Shown here piece after piece: positions 23,933 to 33,182 of a stretch of 64,000 nucleotides of DNA. The notes under the pieces are model-generated. The model had not been told where the DNA came from. It did no database searches and saw only the letters and a list, made by a program, of their open reading frames with translations. The position numbers were made by a program, and so were the translations under genes. Where the stretch lies: NCBI RefSeq assembly GCF_000026105.1, contig NC_008027.1, forward strand, positions 3,548,501 to 3,612,500, given 5' to 3'. This stretch comes from Pseudomonas entomophila L48 (GTDB taxonomy: Bacteria; Pseudomonadota; Gammaproteobacteria; Pseudomonadales; Pseudomonadaceae). Each line of letters opens with the position of its first letter. Positions within the stretch are counted from its first letter, which is position 1.

Positions 23933-24012
23933 TGCGCCCTCGGCTCGCAAGCGCTTATTTGTATGGGGCGGCGCACCGCCGTACACCCATAACAACAAGA
24001 ACGAGCCCAACC

Positions 24013-24945
24013 ATGAACCCGACCCGCCTCACCTGCGCCTGCACCCTGGCGTCGCTGCTCGCACTCCCGGCCCATGCCACCGAAAACGGCGTGGACAACA
24101 TTGGCCCCGGCACCGACGGCTTCTTCGTCCTGCCGCTGGGGGTCGACCAGTTGCCGGACCATATGTTCGCCTTCAACCTCTACTACAACCACTACCAGGC
24201 GCGGAAACTGGACATCAGTTCGCTCGGCGGCAAGGTGCCCCAGGTGAAGATCACCTCCGACGCGATCATCCCGCGGCTGGACTACCTCAGCCCGCTGCGC
24301 GTGTTCGGCGGGCGCCTCGGCGGCTATGTGGCGCAACCCTACCTGCGCCAGCAGGTGGCGATGTTCGGCCAGCACAGCCGCCGCGAGAGCCAGGGCGACG
24401 TCACCCTCGCGCCGATCATCCTCTGGGACATGGGCCCGGACCTCACCCTCGCCACGGCCCTGGAGATCACCCTGCCCACCGGTGACTACGACGCCACGCG
24501 CATGGCCAACACCAGCAACAACTTCTACACCTACAAGCCATTAGTGTCGGCGACCTGGCTGCCCAGCGAGCGCACGGAACTCTCGGTCAAGGCCACCTAC
24601 AGCTTCAACAAGGAAAACCCCGACACCGACTACCGCTCCGGCCAGCTGTTCCACTTCGACTACTCGGCCAGCTACCGGGTGACCGACAACCTGCGCCTTG
24701 GGGTGAACGGCTATTACCTGAAGCAGACCACCGACGACAAACAGTTCGGCCGCACCGTCAGTTTCATGGGCGAGGACGTGGACGATGGCGTGCGCGGCCA
24801 GGTGTTCGCCATCGGCCCGGCCGTGCATTTCACCTTTCTCAAGTACGCCAGCATCGAGGCGCGCTGGGCCAAGGAGTTCGCGGTGCAGAACCGCCCGGAG
24901 GGCGAGATGCTGTGGGTCAAGCTGAGCCTGCCCTTCAGTCTGTGA
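24013..24945 (+). CDS. sphA: SphA-like outer-membrane protein (phenol MetA-type family)
   Basis: 310 aa with a signal peptide (cleavage after HAT or near ALPAHA) and an alternating beta-barrel pattern ending in WVKLSLPFSL, with a terminal aromatic/Leu beta-signal. It belongs to the MetA-pathway-of-phenol-degradation transporter family, as does P. aeruginosa SphA (PA5325). It probably lets long-chain bases cross or be sensed at the outer membrane. Divergent from sphR across 234 nt. Confidence 0.82.
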   Translation: MNPTRLTCACTLASLLALPAHATENGVDNIGPGTDGFFVLPLGVDQLPDHMFAFNLYYNHYQARKLDISSLGGKVPQVKITSDAIIPRLDYLSPLRVFGGRLGGYVAQPYLRQQVAMFGQHSRRESQGDVTLAPIILWDMGPDLTLATALEITLPTGDYDATRMANTSNNFYTYKPLVSATWLPSERTELSVKATYSFNKENPDTDYRSGQLFHFDYSASYRVTDNLRLGVNGYYLKQTTDDKQFGRTVSFMGEDVDDGVRGQVFAIGPAVHFTFLKYASIEARWAKEFAVQNRPEGEMLWVKLSLPFSL

Positions 24946-24951
24946 AGGCGC

Positions 24952-25015
24952 GGTTCGCCGGCAAGCCGGCTCCTACAGGGTGCGATCCCCGTAGGAGCCG
25001 GCTTGCCGGCGAACC
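24952..25015. repeat. Inverted REP pair (GGCTTGCCGGC type)
   Basis: Arms 24952-24976 and 24991-25015, perfect 25-bp complements with a 14-nt loop, fill the gap between convergent sphA and sphB stops. The strong hairpin may stabilise or terminate both transcripts. Confidence 0.9.
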
Positions 25016-25016
25016 G

Positions 25017-26294
25017 CTAGCTGTAGACCGGCCAGCGCTCGACGATGCGCCCGCCGCGTACCGCCAGCAGGTCACCGAACTGCAGCAGTATCGCCTCGGA
25101 CTGGGTCGGCCGCAGGAACACCTGATCGTCGACCTTCAGCCCCACCGCCGATGAGCCGTTGACCATTTCCTGGTTGGAACTGCGCCCAAACAATCCATTG
25201 AAGTGCAACCCACTCGGCGACACCGGTTCGGCCAGCCAGTTGCCGCCGTAGATGAAGAACGTCTCGCGCAGGTTCGGGTCCCACCCGCTCAGCAGCGCCG
25301 ACTTGCCATCCAGCGCCGGGATTTGCACCGCGCCCGTGCGCTTGAGCACCGGCGTGGCGATGAAGGCAGCGGGCTGGTGGTCGGCCAGTGACGGCAGGTC
25401 GAAATGGCTGGGCTTGAGCAGCGCCGAACCCACCGCCACTTCGCTGCTGGTGCGCTCCCGTTCGTGCATCCGGTAGCTCGGGCTGCCGGCGGTGTTCAGG
25501 GTCAGGTCCGCCTGCCACAGCGCGGGGTAGCGCGTGCGAGCGTAATCGACGAAACCGTCGTACAACGCCATGACCCTGGCGAACAGTTCGTCCGGCGAGC
25601 CGAGGATCCCGGGCAGGTCCATGCCAACGAAGGGGTCGTAGCCCATGAAGCCGGCAAAGGCCAGGTGCCGGGGGTTGGTGGCGATCAGCGCGAGCATCTG
25701 CTCAAGGCCCGCATGATCCTTCACACCCCCCCGGTGCAGGCCGACATCCAGTTCGATATTGATCCGCAACCGGGTCCCCAAGCCTTGCGCCAGCGCCAGG
25801 TATTGCCCCAGGCGCTCGGGTGTGTCCAGCAACCACTGCAACTGCCTGGCCGGATCGAACGGCCCTCGGTGCTGTTCGTAGAACAGGTGCGCCGAACGCA
25901 CGGGCAAAGGCTTGCCGACCAGGATATCGGCATCGGGAAAACGCGCCGCATCATGATTGAGAAAGGGTTGGTGGAACGCCATCAGCCGCCGCGTGTCGGC
26001 GCGCCGGCCGATGTACTCGAGCAATTGCGGTGCCGGCAGCGACTTTTCCACCAGGCGCAGGTGCTTGCCGGCGCGGTGCACCGACTGGGTCACCACATCG
26101 ATGTTGTGGTCCAGCCGGTCGAGGTCGATCAGCATCACCGGGCGCATGGGCCCGTGCTCGCGCAGTTCGCGTTCGAGCCGGGCGAAGTAATCATTGTGCG
26201 GGGCCCCCTGGGCGCTCGGCCGCAGCCAGGCGCCGACACCCGCCAGCAACACGCCGGCCCCCGCCGCGCCCACGAGAAACTTGCGTCTGTTCAT
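25017..26294 (-). CDS. sphB: SphB-like PLP fold-III enzyme, exported (D-threonine aldolase/alanine racemase fold)
   Basis: 425 aa. The twin-arginine-type leader MNRRKFLVGAAGAG suggests folded export with its cofactor. The body has an alanine-racemase N-terminal barrel with LIDLDRLDHNI, the probable PLP lysine at K84 (RLVEKSLPAP), and the DSD1-like C-terminal domain. The reaction is likely aldol or amine chemistry on the 2-amino-1,3-diol head of sphingosine; this is inference from context. AAGGAGGTGTC precedes the ATG. Last gene of the sphD-C-B unit, 15 nt after sphC. Confidence 0.8.
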   Translation of the reverse strand: MNRRKFLVGAAGAGVLLAGVGAWLRPSAQGAPHNDYFARLERELREHGPMRPVMLIDLDRLDHNIDVVTQSVHRAGKHLRLVEKSLPAPQLLEYIGRRADTRRLMAFHQPFLNHDAARFPDADILVGKPLPVRSAHLFYEQHRGPFDPARQLQWLLDTPERLGQYLALAQGLGTRLRINIELDVGLHRGGVKDHAGLEQMLALIATNPRHLAFAGFMGYDPFVGMDLPGILGSPDELFARVMALYDGFVDYARTRYPALWQADLTLNTAGSPSYRMHERERTSSEVAVGSALLKPSHFDLPSLADHQPAAFIATPVLKRTGAVQIPALDGKSALLSGWDPNLRETFFIYGGNWLAEPVSPSGLHFNGLFGRSSNQEMVNGSSAVGLKVDDQVFLRPTQSEAILLQFGDLLAVRGGRIVERWPVYS

Positions 26295-26309
26295 GACACC
26301 TCCTTGTGT

Positions 26310-27704
26310 TCAGGCCACGCCCAGGATCGAGGCCAGGTGGGCGTTGAGGAACTTGCCTTGCGGGTCCAGCGCCTGGCGCACCTCGCTGAAGGCCTTCCAG
26401 CGCGGGTACAGCGGTTGCAGGGTGCGCGCATTGAGCGTGTGCAGCTTGCCCCAGTGCGGCCGGCCGGCGTACTTCCAGAAGACCGGCTCGATGGCGGCGA
26501 AGAAGTTGTGGTGGTCCATGCTGTAGTGCTGGTGCACGGAAATCGAGCAGCTGTCGCGCCCTTCGAACATGCTCAGCGGGATGTCGTCGGCCTTCACGTA
26601 GCGGTACTCGATGGGGAACCAGGTGCGCAGGTCGCGCTCGCGGATCAGCGCGAGGATTTCCCGCAGGCAGGCCGGGCCGTGCTCCGCGGGCACGGCGTAC
26701 TCCATCTCGTTGAAGCGCACATTGCGTACATTGGCGAAGATCTCATGGGAATCGCCGACCCGCTCGTCGAAACTGGCGAGGTGGCGCAGGCTGTTGAGCA
26801 GCGCCCGGCGCGCGGCGGGAAAGTCGCTGCCGTACTTGTCGAGCTTCTCGATCAGGGTGACGAATTCATTGCCACCCTCCTTGGCCGGATCCTGCGCGGG
26901 GGTGGCTGGATCGCTGGTTTCATTGAGGGCAACGGCCAACGCGTAATCGGAATGGGTGATCACCAGCATTTCCCAGTGCTGGTTCTCGCGGGTGTGCTTG
27001 TGCACGTCCTCCAGCAACTCCTCGGTGCGGGCGATCCATTGGCGCTCGCGCAGGCGGAAGGCCCCCCGGTTCTGCAGGCGCACCTTGGTCGCCACGCCAA
27101 GGGCGCCCAGCGACACCCGCGCGGCGTCGAACACTTGTGGATGCTGTAGGCTGTCGCAGTCGAGCACCTCGCCGGCCGCCGTGACCAGTTGCAGGCCGGT
27201 GACCTGCGAAGAATACGAGCCGAACCCGACGCCGGTGCCATGGGTCGAGGTGGCGAGCGCGCCGGCCAGGGTCTGGTAGTCGATATCGGCCATGTTCGGC
27301 AGCGCCTGGCCGACCGCCTTGAGCGCCGCGCCCATCGCCGACATGGGTGTACCGGCGGCGAACTCGGCCTGCAGGGTGGCGGGGTCATGCCCCAGCAAGC
27401 CATTGAAATAGCTGAGCGAAACCAGCGTGCCGTCGGTGGGCACCAGGCCGCTGAAGGAGTGCCCCGAGCCAACCGGGCGCACCTTGCCGGGAGCATCGCG
27501 CACCACCTGCGCCAGCTCGTCCAGGCTCTGCGGCGCCAGGCGCGCCAAGGGCAGGCAGCTCTGCCCGCCCGACCAGTTGCGCCACGGAATCAGGCGCGGC
27601 GCGCGCAGCATCTGCGCCAGCACCGGGTTAGCGGAAAGCGCCATGAAGGCGCAGGCCGCCGTGGCCTGTTGCAGCCAGCGGCGTCGGGAAAGATGAATCG
27701 CCAT
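26310..27704 (-). CDS. sphC: SphC-like exported FAD oxidoreductase (aldonolactone oxidase family)
   Basis: 464 aa. The Tat-like leader (LSRRRWLQQATAACAFMA, cleavage near VLAQ) precedes a VAO-type FAD domain: VRPVGSGHSFSG with the His that usually binds flavin covalently, then the ALO C-terminal domain with HWGKLHTLNARTL. D-arabinono-lactone oxidase relatives oxidise primary or secondary alcohols. Here the likely role is oxidation of sphingosine or a product, passing electrons to the adjacent cytochrome c. Matches P. aeruginosa PA5327 in type and position. Confidence 0.82.
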   Translation of the reverse strand: MAIHLSRRRWLQQATAACAFMALSANPVLAQMLRAPRLIPWRNWSGGQSCLPLARLAPQSLDELAQVVRDAPGKVRPVGSGHSFSGLVPTDGTLVSLSYFNGLLGHDPATLQAEFAAGTPMSAMGAALKAVGQALPNMADIDYQTLAGALATSTHGTGVGFGSYSSQVTGLQLVTAAGEVLDCDSLQHPQVFDAARVSLGALGVATKVRLQNRGAFRLRERQWIARTEELLEDVHKHTRENQHWEMLVITHSDYALAVALNETSDPATPAQDPAKEGGNEFVTLIEKLDKYGSDFPAARRALLNSLRHLASFDERVGDSHEIFANVRNVRFNEMEYAVPAEHGPACLREILALIRERDLRTWFPIEYRYVKADDIPLSMFEGRDSCSISVHQHYSMDHHNFFAAIEPVFWKYAGRPHWGKLHTLNARTLQPLYPRWKAFSEVRQALDPQGKFLNAHLASILGVA

Positions 27705-27719
27705 GCAAACCCCTTGTGC

Positions 27720-28082
27720 TCAGTGGACCGACTGGCCGGACATGAAACCGATCAGGGCCAGGAACTGCGCCTCGGAACACTGCATGCACAGGCCCATGGG
27801 CGGCATGCCCTTGTAGCCGTTGATGCTGTGCTCCAGCAGGCGGTCCACGCCCTGTGCGAGCCGGGGTGACCAGGCCGCCGCGTCACCCGCCAACGGCGCA
27901 CCTGAGGCTGGGTTGGCGTGACAGGTCTTGCAGGTGTTGGCGTAGAGCGTGGCCAGGGCCGGGTCGGCGGGCACCCTTGCGCCAGCAGGGGTGACGGGTT
28001 CCGGCTCGTCCCGGCAGCCGCCGAGCAGCAAGGCGAAGGCGGTCAGCGCGGCGGCTGACAGCAGTGTCGTGGATGACGGCAT
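27720..28082 (-). CDS. sphD: SphD-like cytochrome c lipoprotein
   Basis: 120 aa. The lipobox LLLGGC gives a membrane-anchored lipoprotein, and a single haem site CKTCH plus MPPMGLCMQCS (axial Met region) marks a class I cytochrome c. It is the probable electron acceptor for SphC. AGGGGAG lies 4 nt before the ATG chosen; the six-codon upstream extension is unneeded. First gene of the sphD-C-B transcript, 15 nt before sphC. Confidence 0.82.
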   Translation of the reverse strand: MPSSTTLLSAAALTAFALLLGGCRDEPEPVTPAGARVPADPALATLYANTCKTCHANPASGAPLAGDAAAWSPRLAQGVDRLLEHSINGYKGMPPMGLCMQCSEAQFLALIGFMSGQSVH

Positions 28083-28234
28083 GGTGCTCCCCTGTTGCAC
28101 CGTGCAGGGGCACGGCGATTTCTTGTTGTAGGTAGGGGTAACGGTAAGTCGGGGGGGATGCGCTGCTCAGGGCAATGGCGGCCAACTTGGGGGCCGCCAT
28201 CGGACAAGGCGCCGGTTCTGTCGGCGATAGTCAG

Positions 28235-28255
28235 GCTCGATAGTCACTATCGAGC
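28235..28255. promoter_or_regulatory. Perfect 21-bp palindrome between sphD and a small lipoprotein gene
   Basis: GCTCGATAGT, one C, then ACTATCGAGC form a full dyad, and a direct CGATAGTCA half copy precedes it at 28225. A separate 9-bp hairpin (ATGGCGGCC/GGCCGCCAT) lies at 28175-28200. The dyad is 86 nt before the lipoprotein start and 153 nt upstream of sphD, so it could serve either gene. It resembles a repressor operator. Confidence 0.5.
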
Positions 28256-28340
28256 GCGGCAATTTCTCCTCTTCAGGCACGCGCCATACCCTTGATCCAT
28301 CGATTCGACACCGCGAATCCCTGGAACCTGGAACCGCCCG

Positions 28341-28592
28341 ATGAATGCCTTCTCCCGCCTTCTATCCGTCAGCCTCGTCGTGCTTGGCCTGGCCATGCTC
28401 GGCGGTTGTGCCGGCCACCCGGAACTACGCCCCTACACCGCCGAGGAGACCCGGCAACTGCAACTGGAGGCGCTGCAACGCCAGGGCCTTTCCCAAGCCG
28501 AATACGAACAACGCCGGCTGGCCATCCTGCATGCCGGCCAGGCAGAGCGCGTCAGCCAGGCTGCCGTTCGACACCCATCGATTCGCGGCTGA
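28341..28592 (+). CDS. Small lipoprotein
   Basis: 83 aa. MNAFSRLLSV begins the signal peptide, with lipobox MLGGC at about residues 19-23. The mature part is a charged helical stretch (YTAEETRQLQLEALQRQGLSQAEYEQRRLAIL), possibly coiled coil. No family is recognised. It converges on the AbrB-type gene with 3 nt between stops. Confidence 0.7.
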   Translation: MNAFSRLLSVSLVVLGLAMLGGCAGHPELRPYTAEETRQLQLEALQRQGLSQAEYEQRRLAILHAGQAERVSQAAVRHPSIRG

Positions 28593-28595
28593 TCG

Positions 28596-29624
28596 TCAGC
28601 GGGTCGGCTGCTCACGCAGCAATCGCCTGGGCAGTACAGCCGGCGCCAGATGGATGAGGGTCATGCGTACCACGTGATTGAGCATCACGAACGCCGGATC
28701 GAGCTTCAGCAGCAACGCCGCCGCCGTCATCACTTCCACCCCGCCCGGCACCCAGGACATGAACAGGGCGAGGAACGGTCTGTCCGTCAACCGGCTGGCC
28801 GCCAGGGCCACCAGCACGGTGCAGCAGAGCGTCAGCGAGGTGACCACCAGGCCGGCGCGCACATGACGCAGTACATCGCGCAAGGTGATATCCCGCAGGC
28901 GGATGCCGATCAGCCCCCCCAGTAGAATGAGTGCGGCGGTGGCCACGGGGGCCGGTACCTGCAGGCTTGCCTCGGGGTAACCAATGTTCACCGCCGCAGC
29001 GCACATCACGCCGGTGAGCATGTACGGCGCGGGCACCTCCAGGCGTTCCAGCAGGTAACCGGCGATCACGGCCATCAGCGCGGGCGGCACAAGCCGCAGG
29101 TAGTCGTCCAGGTTGCCGTTGCTCGCTGTCGCGCCACTCCCCTGCCCACCGGCGATCAGCGTGACCACCAGCAACAGGGCAAGCAGCCTGACGATATGCA
29201 CGAAGGCGATCCGCCCGGAGGACGGCCCCTGTTCGCCCGACACCGTCATGACCGCCGCCATCGCCCCCGGCATGGCGCCAAGCAGGCTCTCCAGATGGCT
29301 CCAACGCTCGTACCGGCGCAACCAGTTGTAACCCACCAGGATCTGCAGGCCCATGCACACCAGCAACCCGGCCAGGATGCTGATATCGCTCAACTCGCCC
29401 AGCATCGAGGCCGTCACCGTGGAGCCAACGCTGAGGCCGAGCAGCAACTGCACCGTGGCCACGAACGGCAACGGCATGCGCATGTTCAGGCCCAGCTTGC
29501 CGGCCAGCGTGACAGTGCAGACCGCGCCGATCAGCGTGCCCAGTGGCAGGCCGCTCAGGTAGCCACCCCAGGCGCCCAGGGCTGCAATAGGGATGGGCAT
29601 CAGGCATTGCAAGAGTGGATTCAT
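28596..29624 (-). CDS. AbrB family (ammonia-monooxygenase-regulator-type) membrane protein
   Basis: 342 aa with about ten membrane segments in two similar halves. Signature pieces include ESLLGAMPGAMAAVMTVSGEQG in the first repeat and MSWVPGGVEVMTAAALLLKLDPAFVMLNHVVR in the second, which mark the AbrB/YjeM-type family (PF05145). It is annotated as a putative permease or regulator; the true substrate is unknown. A GTG two codons upstream is an alternative start. Confidence 0.85.
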   Translation of the reverse strand: MNPLLQCLMPIPIAALGAWGGYLSGLPLGTLIGAVCTVTLAGKLGLNMRMPLPFVATVQLLLGLSVGSTVTASMLGELSDISILAGLLVCMGLQILVGYNWLRRYERWSHLESLLGAMPGAMAAVMTVSGEQGPSSGRIAFVHIVRLLALLLVVTLIAGGQGSGATASNGNLDDYLRLVPPALMAVIAGYLLERLEVPAPYMLTGVMCAAAVNIGYPEASLQVPAPVATAALILLGGLIGIRLRDITLRDVLRHVRAGLVVTSLTLCCTVLVALAASRLTDRPFLALFMSWVPGGVEVMTAAALLLKLDPAFVMLNHVVRMTLIHLAPAVLPRRLLREQPTR

Positions 29625-29646
29625 CGTCACTGTACCGGACCATTCA

Positions 29647-29733
29647 CTGTAGGAGCGGCTTCAGCCGCGATCACCCGCGAAGCGGGTGCCAGCCACCACG
29701 TTGCCTGTATCGCGGCTGAAGCCGCTCCTACAG
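29647..29733. repeat. Inverted REP pair (GGCTTCAGCC type)
   Basis: Arms 29647-29670 and 29710-29733 (CTGTAGGAGCGGCTTCAGCC plus GCGA) are exact complements. It separates the ATP-grasp gene end from the AbrB gene on the same strand, making cotranscription less likely. Confidence 0.9.
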
Positions 29734-29745
29734 GTGAACAGGGCT

Positions 29746-30954
29746 TCACCGATTCATCGACCCGCAGTGCCGGTCGAACCAGTGCCCAACCTGTTCCAGC
29801 CTGGCCCGCAGGGTACTCTCGTCCGGCCCGCTGACAGTGGCACTGAACACTTCGCCCTCCCCTGCGCCGACCATCCGCCGGGCCGAAACACGGCAGGCCA
29901 GCACCCCCTCCAGCGGACACTCGCCCGGCACATCCAAGCGCAGGCCCACACGCGGCGCAATACTCAAATGACCAACCCGCAAGCGTGGCTCGGGCACAGG
30001 TTGCGGGCGATAGCCCGCATCACGCAGCGCACGCAGGTACGTCATGCGCAGGTCCAGGCCCCAGGCCTGCTCGAGTTCAAGGTGGGTGAAGGCATCGCCC
30101 TGGTGCATCGCGATCTGGCACAGGGCGATTTCACCGTCCTCGGTCACCCGCACCTCCAGCTGGAACAGCAGGGTCGGTTCGGAGGGCAGCACCTCCTCGA
30201 CCAGCGCCCGCGCATAGCGCAGCAGCTCATCGCGCACCGGGTTGCCGGCATCGAGCATGTACAGGCTACACGGCTTGCCGGCGCGACAGTCCAGCGAGGT
30301 AGCGATCACCCGGGCCGGTGACAGTAGGATCGGGCGCCCCTCGATGTACAGGCCATCGACCAGATAGTGATCGCCACGCACATGGCTCTCGATCATCAGG
30401 TTGTGAAAGGTGCTGGCGGTTCGCTGCGACAGCCAATGGCGCAGCCCGGCCATGTCCTCGATCACCTCGACGCCACTCCAGCCTCGACCATGGCGTGGCT
30501 TGATCACCAGCGGAAAGCCGAACTGCTCGCTAAAGCGCAGCGCTTCGGTGGCATTGGCCAGCGGCGCCATGTCGGCGATGGCCAGCCCGCAATTCCTGGC
30601 GCGCTGCTTCATGAAGAACTTGTCGCGGTAGAACATGGCGCGCCCTTCGGCGCCCATGCTGACACCCAGGCGGTCGTTGATCCGCGCCACGCGCAGCACG
30701 TCAGCCTCGTCCAGCGCCACGCACAACGGGGCTTCGAGTTCCCATACCAGTGCGCAGACGTCCACCTCGACCAGGGGGTTGTCCTGGTAATGCTCGAACA
30801 ACCGGTACTCGACCTTGCCCCCCAGGTGCGCAGCGATTTCCTCGGCCTGGATATCGCTGCTTACCAGCATGCCGCCTGGGCCGATGGCGCTGGCCCAGCT
30901 CGCGGCGCTGTGCTGGAAGATGATGTCGGGAGGGCAGAAAACGATGAGTTGCAT
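29746..30954 (-). CDS. ATP-grasp ligase
   Basis: 402 aa. An N-terminal pre-ATP-grasp domain is followed by the ATP-binding lysine segments FYRDKFFMKQRA and FPLVIKPRHGRGWSGVEV, and an active-site loop around SHVRGDHYLVDGLYIEG. The usual metal-binding E-x-N/E-I-A motif is replaced by LCQIAMHQGDA, so one acidic ligand looks altered. ATP-grasp enzymes join a carboxylate to an amine. AAGGAACAGCGC precedes the ATG. It follows a haem-oxygenase-fold gene and an MFS gene on the same strand, suggesting a small metabolite pathway. Confidence 0.78.
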   Translation of the reverse strand: MQLIVFCPPDIIFQHSAASWASAIGPGGMLVSSDIQAEEIAAHLGGKVEYRLFEHYQDNPLVEVDVCALVWELEAPLCVALDEADVLRVARINDRLGVSMGAEGRAMFYRDKFFMKQRARNCGLAIADMAPLANATEALRFSEQFGFPLVIKPRHGRGWSGVEVIEDMAGLRHWLSQRTASTFHNLMIESHVRGDHYLVDGLYIEGRPILLSPARVIATSLDCRAGKPCSLYMLDAGNPVRDELLRYARALVEEVLPSEPTLLFQLEVRVTEDGEIALCQIAMHQGDAFTHLELEQAWGLDLRMTYLRALRDAGYRPQPVPEPRLRVGHLSIAPRVGLRLDVPGECPLEGVLACRVSARRMVGAGEGEVFSATVSGPDESTLRARLEQVGHWFDRHCGSMNR

Positions 30955-31032
30955 GCGCTGTTCCTTGCACGCTCAAGTGTCGGACAGGTCCCTGCCATGC
31001 CCGGGCGGACATGGCAGGCGGCAACAGCGGGC

Positions 31033-31863
31033 TCAGCCCAGGCTTGCCGCACAATCGCGCATGACCTCGGCCTTGCGTTGCAGGTACTGGGCGAAGATCG
31101 CCTGGGCGGCGGCCTGGTCGACCTCGATACCCATGGCCTTGACGAAGCCTTCGACCGCCTCGACCGCATGGGCGAAGTGGTTGCTCTCGGTGCCGCCGGT
31201 GTGCACGGTGACCCAGGCAACGGTCTTGCGCACGCTTTCCGTCGGCACCCCCATGTCACGCTCGAACCACTGCTTGAACAGCGGGTGGATGAACTCCACT
31301 TCACCGTGGGTGTACACCTCGTGCACCAGGGTGGTCAGCAAACCCTGCAGCAGGTCGCGGTCACGCAGGCGGCGAGCATCGGTCCAGTCCTTGAAGGCCT
31401 GCGCCGATGGCAGGCAGTTCTCCTTGAGCAACCACTGGTCGTCGCCGCAGATGGGCGTGGCCATGTTGTAGAACAGGTCGCTGTGCAGGGTGTTGCCCAG
31501 GGCGCCCAGGTCTTCGTCGGTGATGCGCTGCAGGCTGCCGCAGACGTGATAGATCTGCTGCGCCGCCGCACTGCCCTGCTCCGAGCGGGCCAGCAGGGTC
31601 AACCGGTTGGCCAGGCCCGAGACGCTGGCCGCCGAGTTGTTGGTCTTCGACCAGCTGGCGAAAAACCGGCGCAGCTGTGGTGCGCCATGGCGGCGCGCAG
31701 TCAGGGTGCGGAAGGCTTCCTCGATCTCCATCAGCGCCGCTTCCTGGTTGCCGAACTCGGCCAGCAACGCCTGCTTCAGCACGCCCGGGGCCATCTCCTG
31801 CAGCACCGGCTCTATTACGCTCAGTAACTGGCTGTGCGCCGTCGGCACGTTACTTACTGTCAT
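31033..31863 (-). CDS. Haem-oxygenase-fold (TenA/diiron-oxygenase-like) protein
   Basis: 276 aa, all helical by composition. Histidine/glutamate-rich helices (LVHEVYTHGEVEFIHPLF at about 179-196; VHTGGTESNHFAHAVEAVEGF at about 220-240) fit the metal-ligand spacing of haem-oxygenase-like diiron oxidases or TenA relatives. The assignment is by pattern only. Such enzymes cleave or oxidise amino-acid-derived or fatty substrates. AAGGA lies upstream of the chosen ATG. Genes before (MFS, 51 nt gap) and after (ATP-grasp, 78 nt) share the strand. Confidence 0.6.
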   Translation of the reverse strand: MTVSNVPTAHSQLLSVIEPVLQEMAPGVLKQALLAEFGNQEAALMEIEEAFRTLTARRHGAPQLRRFFASWSKTNNSAASVSGLANRLTLLARSEQGSAAAQQIYHVCGSLQRITDEDLGALGNTLHSDLFYNMATPICGDDQWLLKENCLPSAQAFKDWTDARRLRDRDLLQGLLTTLVHEVYTHGEVEFIHPLFKQWFERDMGVPTESVRKTVAWVTVHTGGTESNHFAHAVEAVEGFVKAMGIEVDQAAAQAIFAQYLQRKAEVMRDCAASLG

Positions 31864-31914
31864 CTCGCTGTTTTCCTTGTTGGATGATGATTCGAGCGCT
31901 TGCACAAAGAAGGC

Positions 31915-33090
31915 TCATTGCAATTGCCGGTGCGAGCGACCGGGGACTGGAGCGGACCTCCAGCTACCCCGGGCAATCAGCAACGGCATCAGTTGGAACA
32001 TCACGATCAATGCGATACAGCCCGGCCACCCCCACTGCTCCCACAGCACGCCAGGGACGAAGGCGCCAAAGCTGCCGCCCAGGTAGTAGCTGGCCAGGTA
32101 CAGCCCCACCGCGGCGGCCTTGTGCTGCCTGGCATTGGCGGTGATGAAGGCATTGGCGGCCGCCTGGGCCAGAAACACGCCGGTCGAGCTGAGTGCCAGG
32201 CCGATCACGATCAGCCACAGCGAAGGCGACAGGGCCAAGGCCGAGCCGGTGATACCCAGGCAGCCCGCAACCCGTATCAGGTCGCCTTGGGGCCGCGCCC
32301 TGGTCAACCGCCCGGCCACCGGCACCACCACCAGGGCCAGCAGGAACACCGCATAGATCGAGCCGAGCGCCGCGGTGCCCAGGTTGAACGGCGCCTGGCC
32401 CAGGTGCAGGCCAACGTAGGTGAAGGTCGCGACCTGGGCGAACAGCACGCAGAAACCGACCGCATAGGCGCCCAGCAGCGGCTTGCCGAACAGCTCGCCG
32501 CGTGGGGCTCGATGTGGATACGCCGCTGTGGGAGCAGCGCGCGGCAACAGCACGGCGATGGCCACGCCGATGGCCAGGCTCAGGCCACCCAGCACGGTCA
32601 GGGCCATGCGCCAATCGTAGAATTCGGTGACCAGCCCGGTCAGGAAGCGCCCACAGAAACCACCGAGCACCGTGCCGGCCACGTAGATACTCGTCACCTC
32701 GGTCACCGCGCTCCCCTCCCAGTGCACACCGATATAGGCAACGCTGGTGGCGAACACCACGGGAATGAACAGGCCCTGTACACCACGCCAGAGCAGGAAC
32801 TCGCCATAACTGCCCGCCCAGGCCGCCAGCACGGCAGGCAACGCGAGCAGGAGCGCGGCCCCGGCAATCACCCGGTGTTGCGCGCGGCGGGCTGTCAGCC
32901 AACCGACGAAGGGCGCCGTGATGGCCACGGCGAGGATGGTGGCGGTGATGCTCCAGCTGGCCTGATGCAACGTGATCGGGAAGGTGCCCGGCAACTCACC
33001 CAGCAGCCCTTGGGTCGCATAGAGGTTCAGAAACGCGGCGCATCCTGCAAGAAACAACGCGATTCGAGGGAATTTCGCAGGAAAAGCCAT
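31915..33090 (-). CDS. MFS transporter (YnfM-like)
   Basis: 391 aa with twelve predicted membrane segments. The loop-2/3 motif GWLTARRAQHRVIAG and the LWRGVQGLFIPVVFATSVAYIG helix are typical of drug/metabolite exporters of this subfamily. It is first in the strand-minus group with the haem-oxygenase-fold and ATP-grasp genes and divergent from a LysR gene across 92 nt. It could export the pathway product. Confidence 0.88.
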   Translation of the reverse strand: MAFPAKFPRIALFLAGCAAFLNLYATQGLLGELPGTFPITLHQASWSITATILAVAITAPFVGWLTARRAQHRVIAGAALLLALPAVLAAWAGSYGEFLLWRGVQGLFIPVVFATSVAYIGVHWEGSAVTEVTSIYVAGTVLGGFCGRFLTGLVTEFYDWRMALTVLGGLSLAIGVAIAVLLPRAAPTAAYPHRAPRGELFGKPLLGAYAVGFCVLFAQVATFTYVGLHLGQAPFNLGTAALGSIYAVFLLALVVVPVAGRLTRARPQGDLIRVAGCLGITGSALALSPSLWLIVIGLALSSTGVFLAQAAANAFITANARQHKAAAVGLYLASYYLGGSFGAFVPGVLWEQWGWPGCIALIVMFQLMPLLIARGSWRSAPVPGRSHRQLQ

Positions 33091-33182
33091 GACAGCACTC
33101 GTGAAAATTTGCAGGTTTTATAAGATAGGGGGCTGTTTGGATCCAATACCGAATTCCGACCGATTGATACTCAAGGACGAAG

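Noticed and set aside
25404..27149. 581-aa open frame on the + strand
   Set aside because: Opposite sphB/sphC; low-complexity V/H/Q/R composition typical of shadows.
28175..28200. Rho-independent terminator
   Set aside because: The 9-bp stem ATGGCGGCC/GGCCGCCAT is not followed by a T-tract in either direction.
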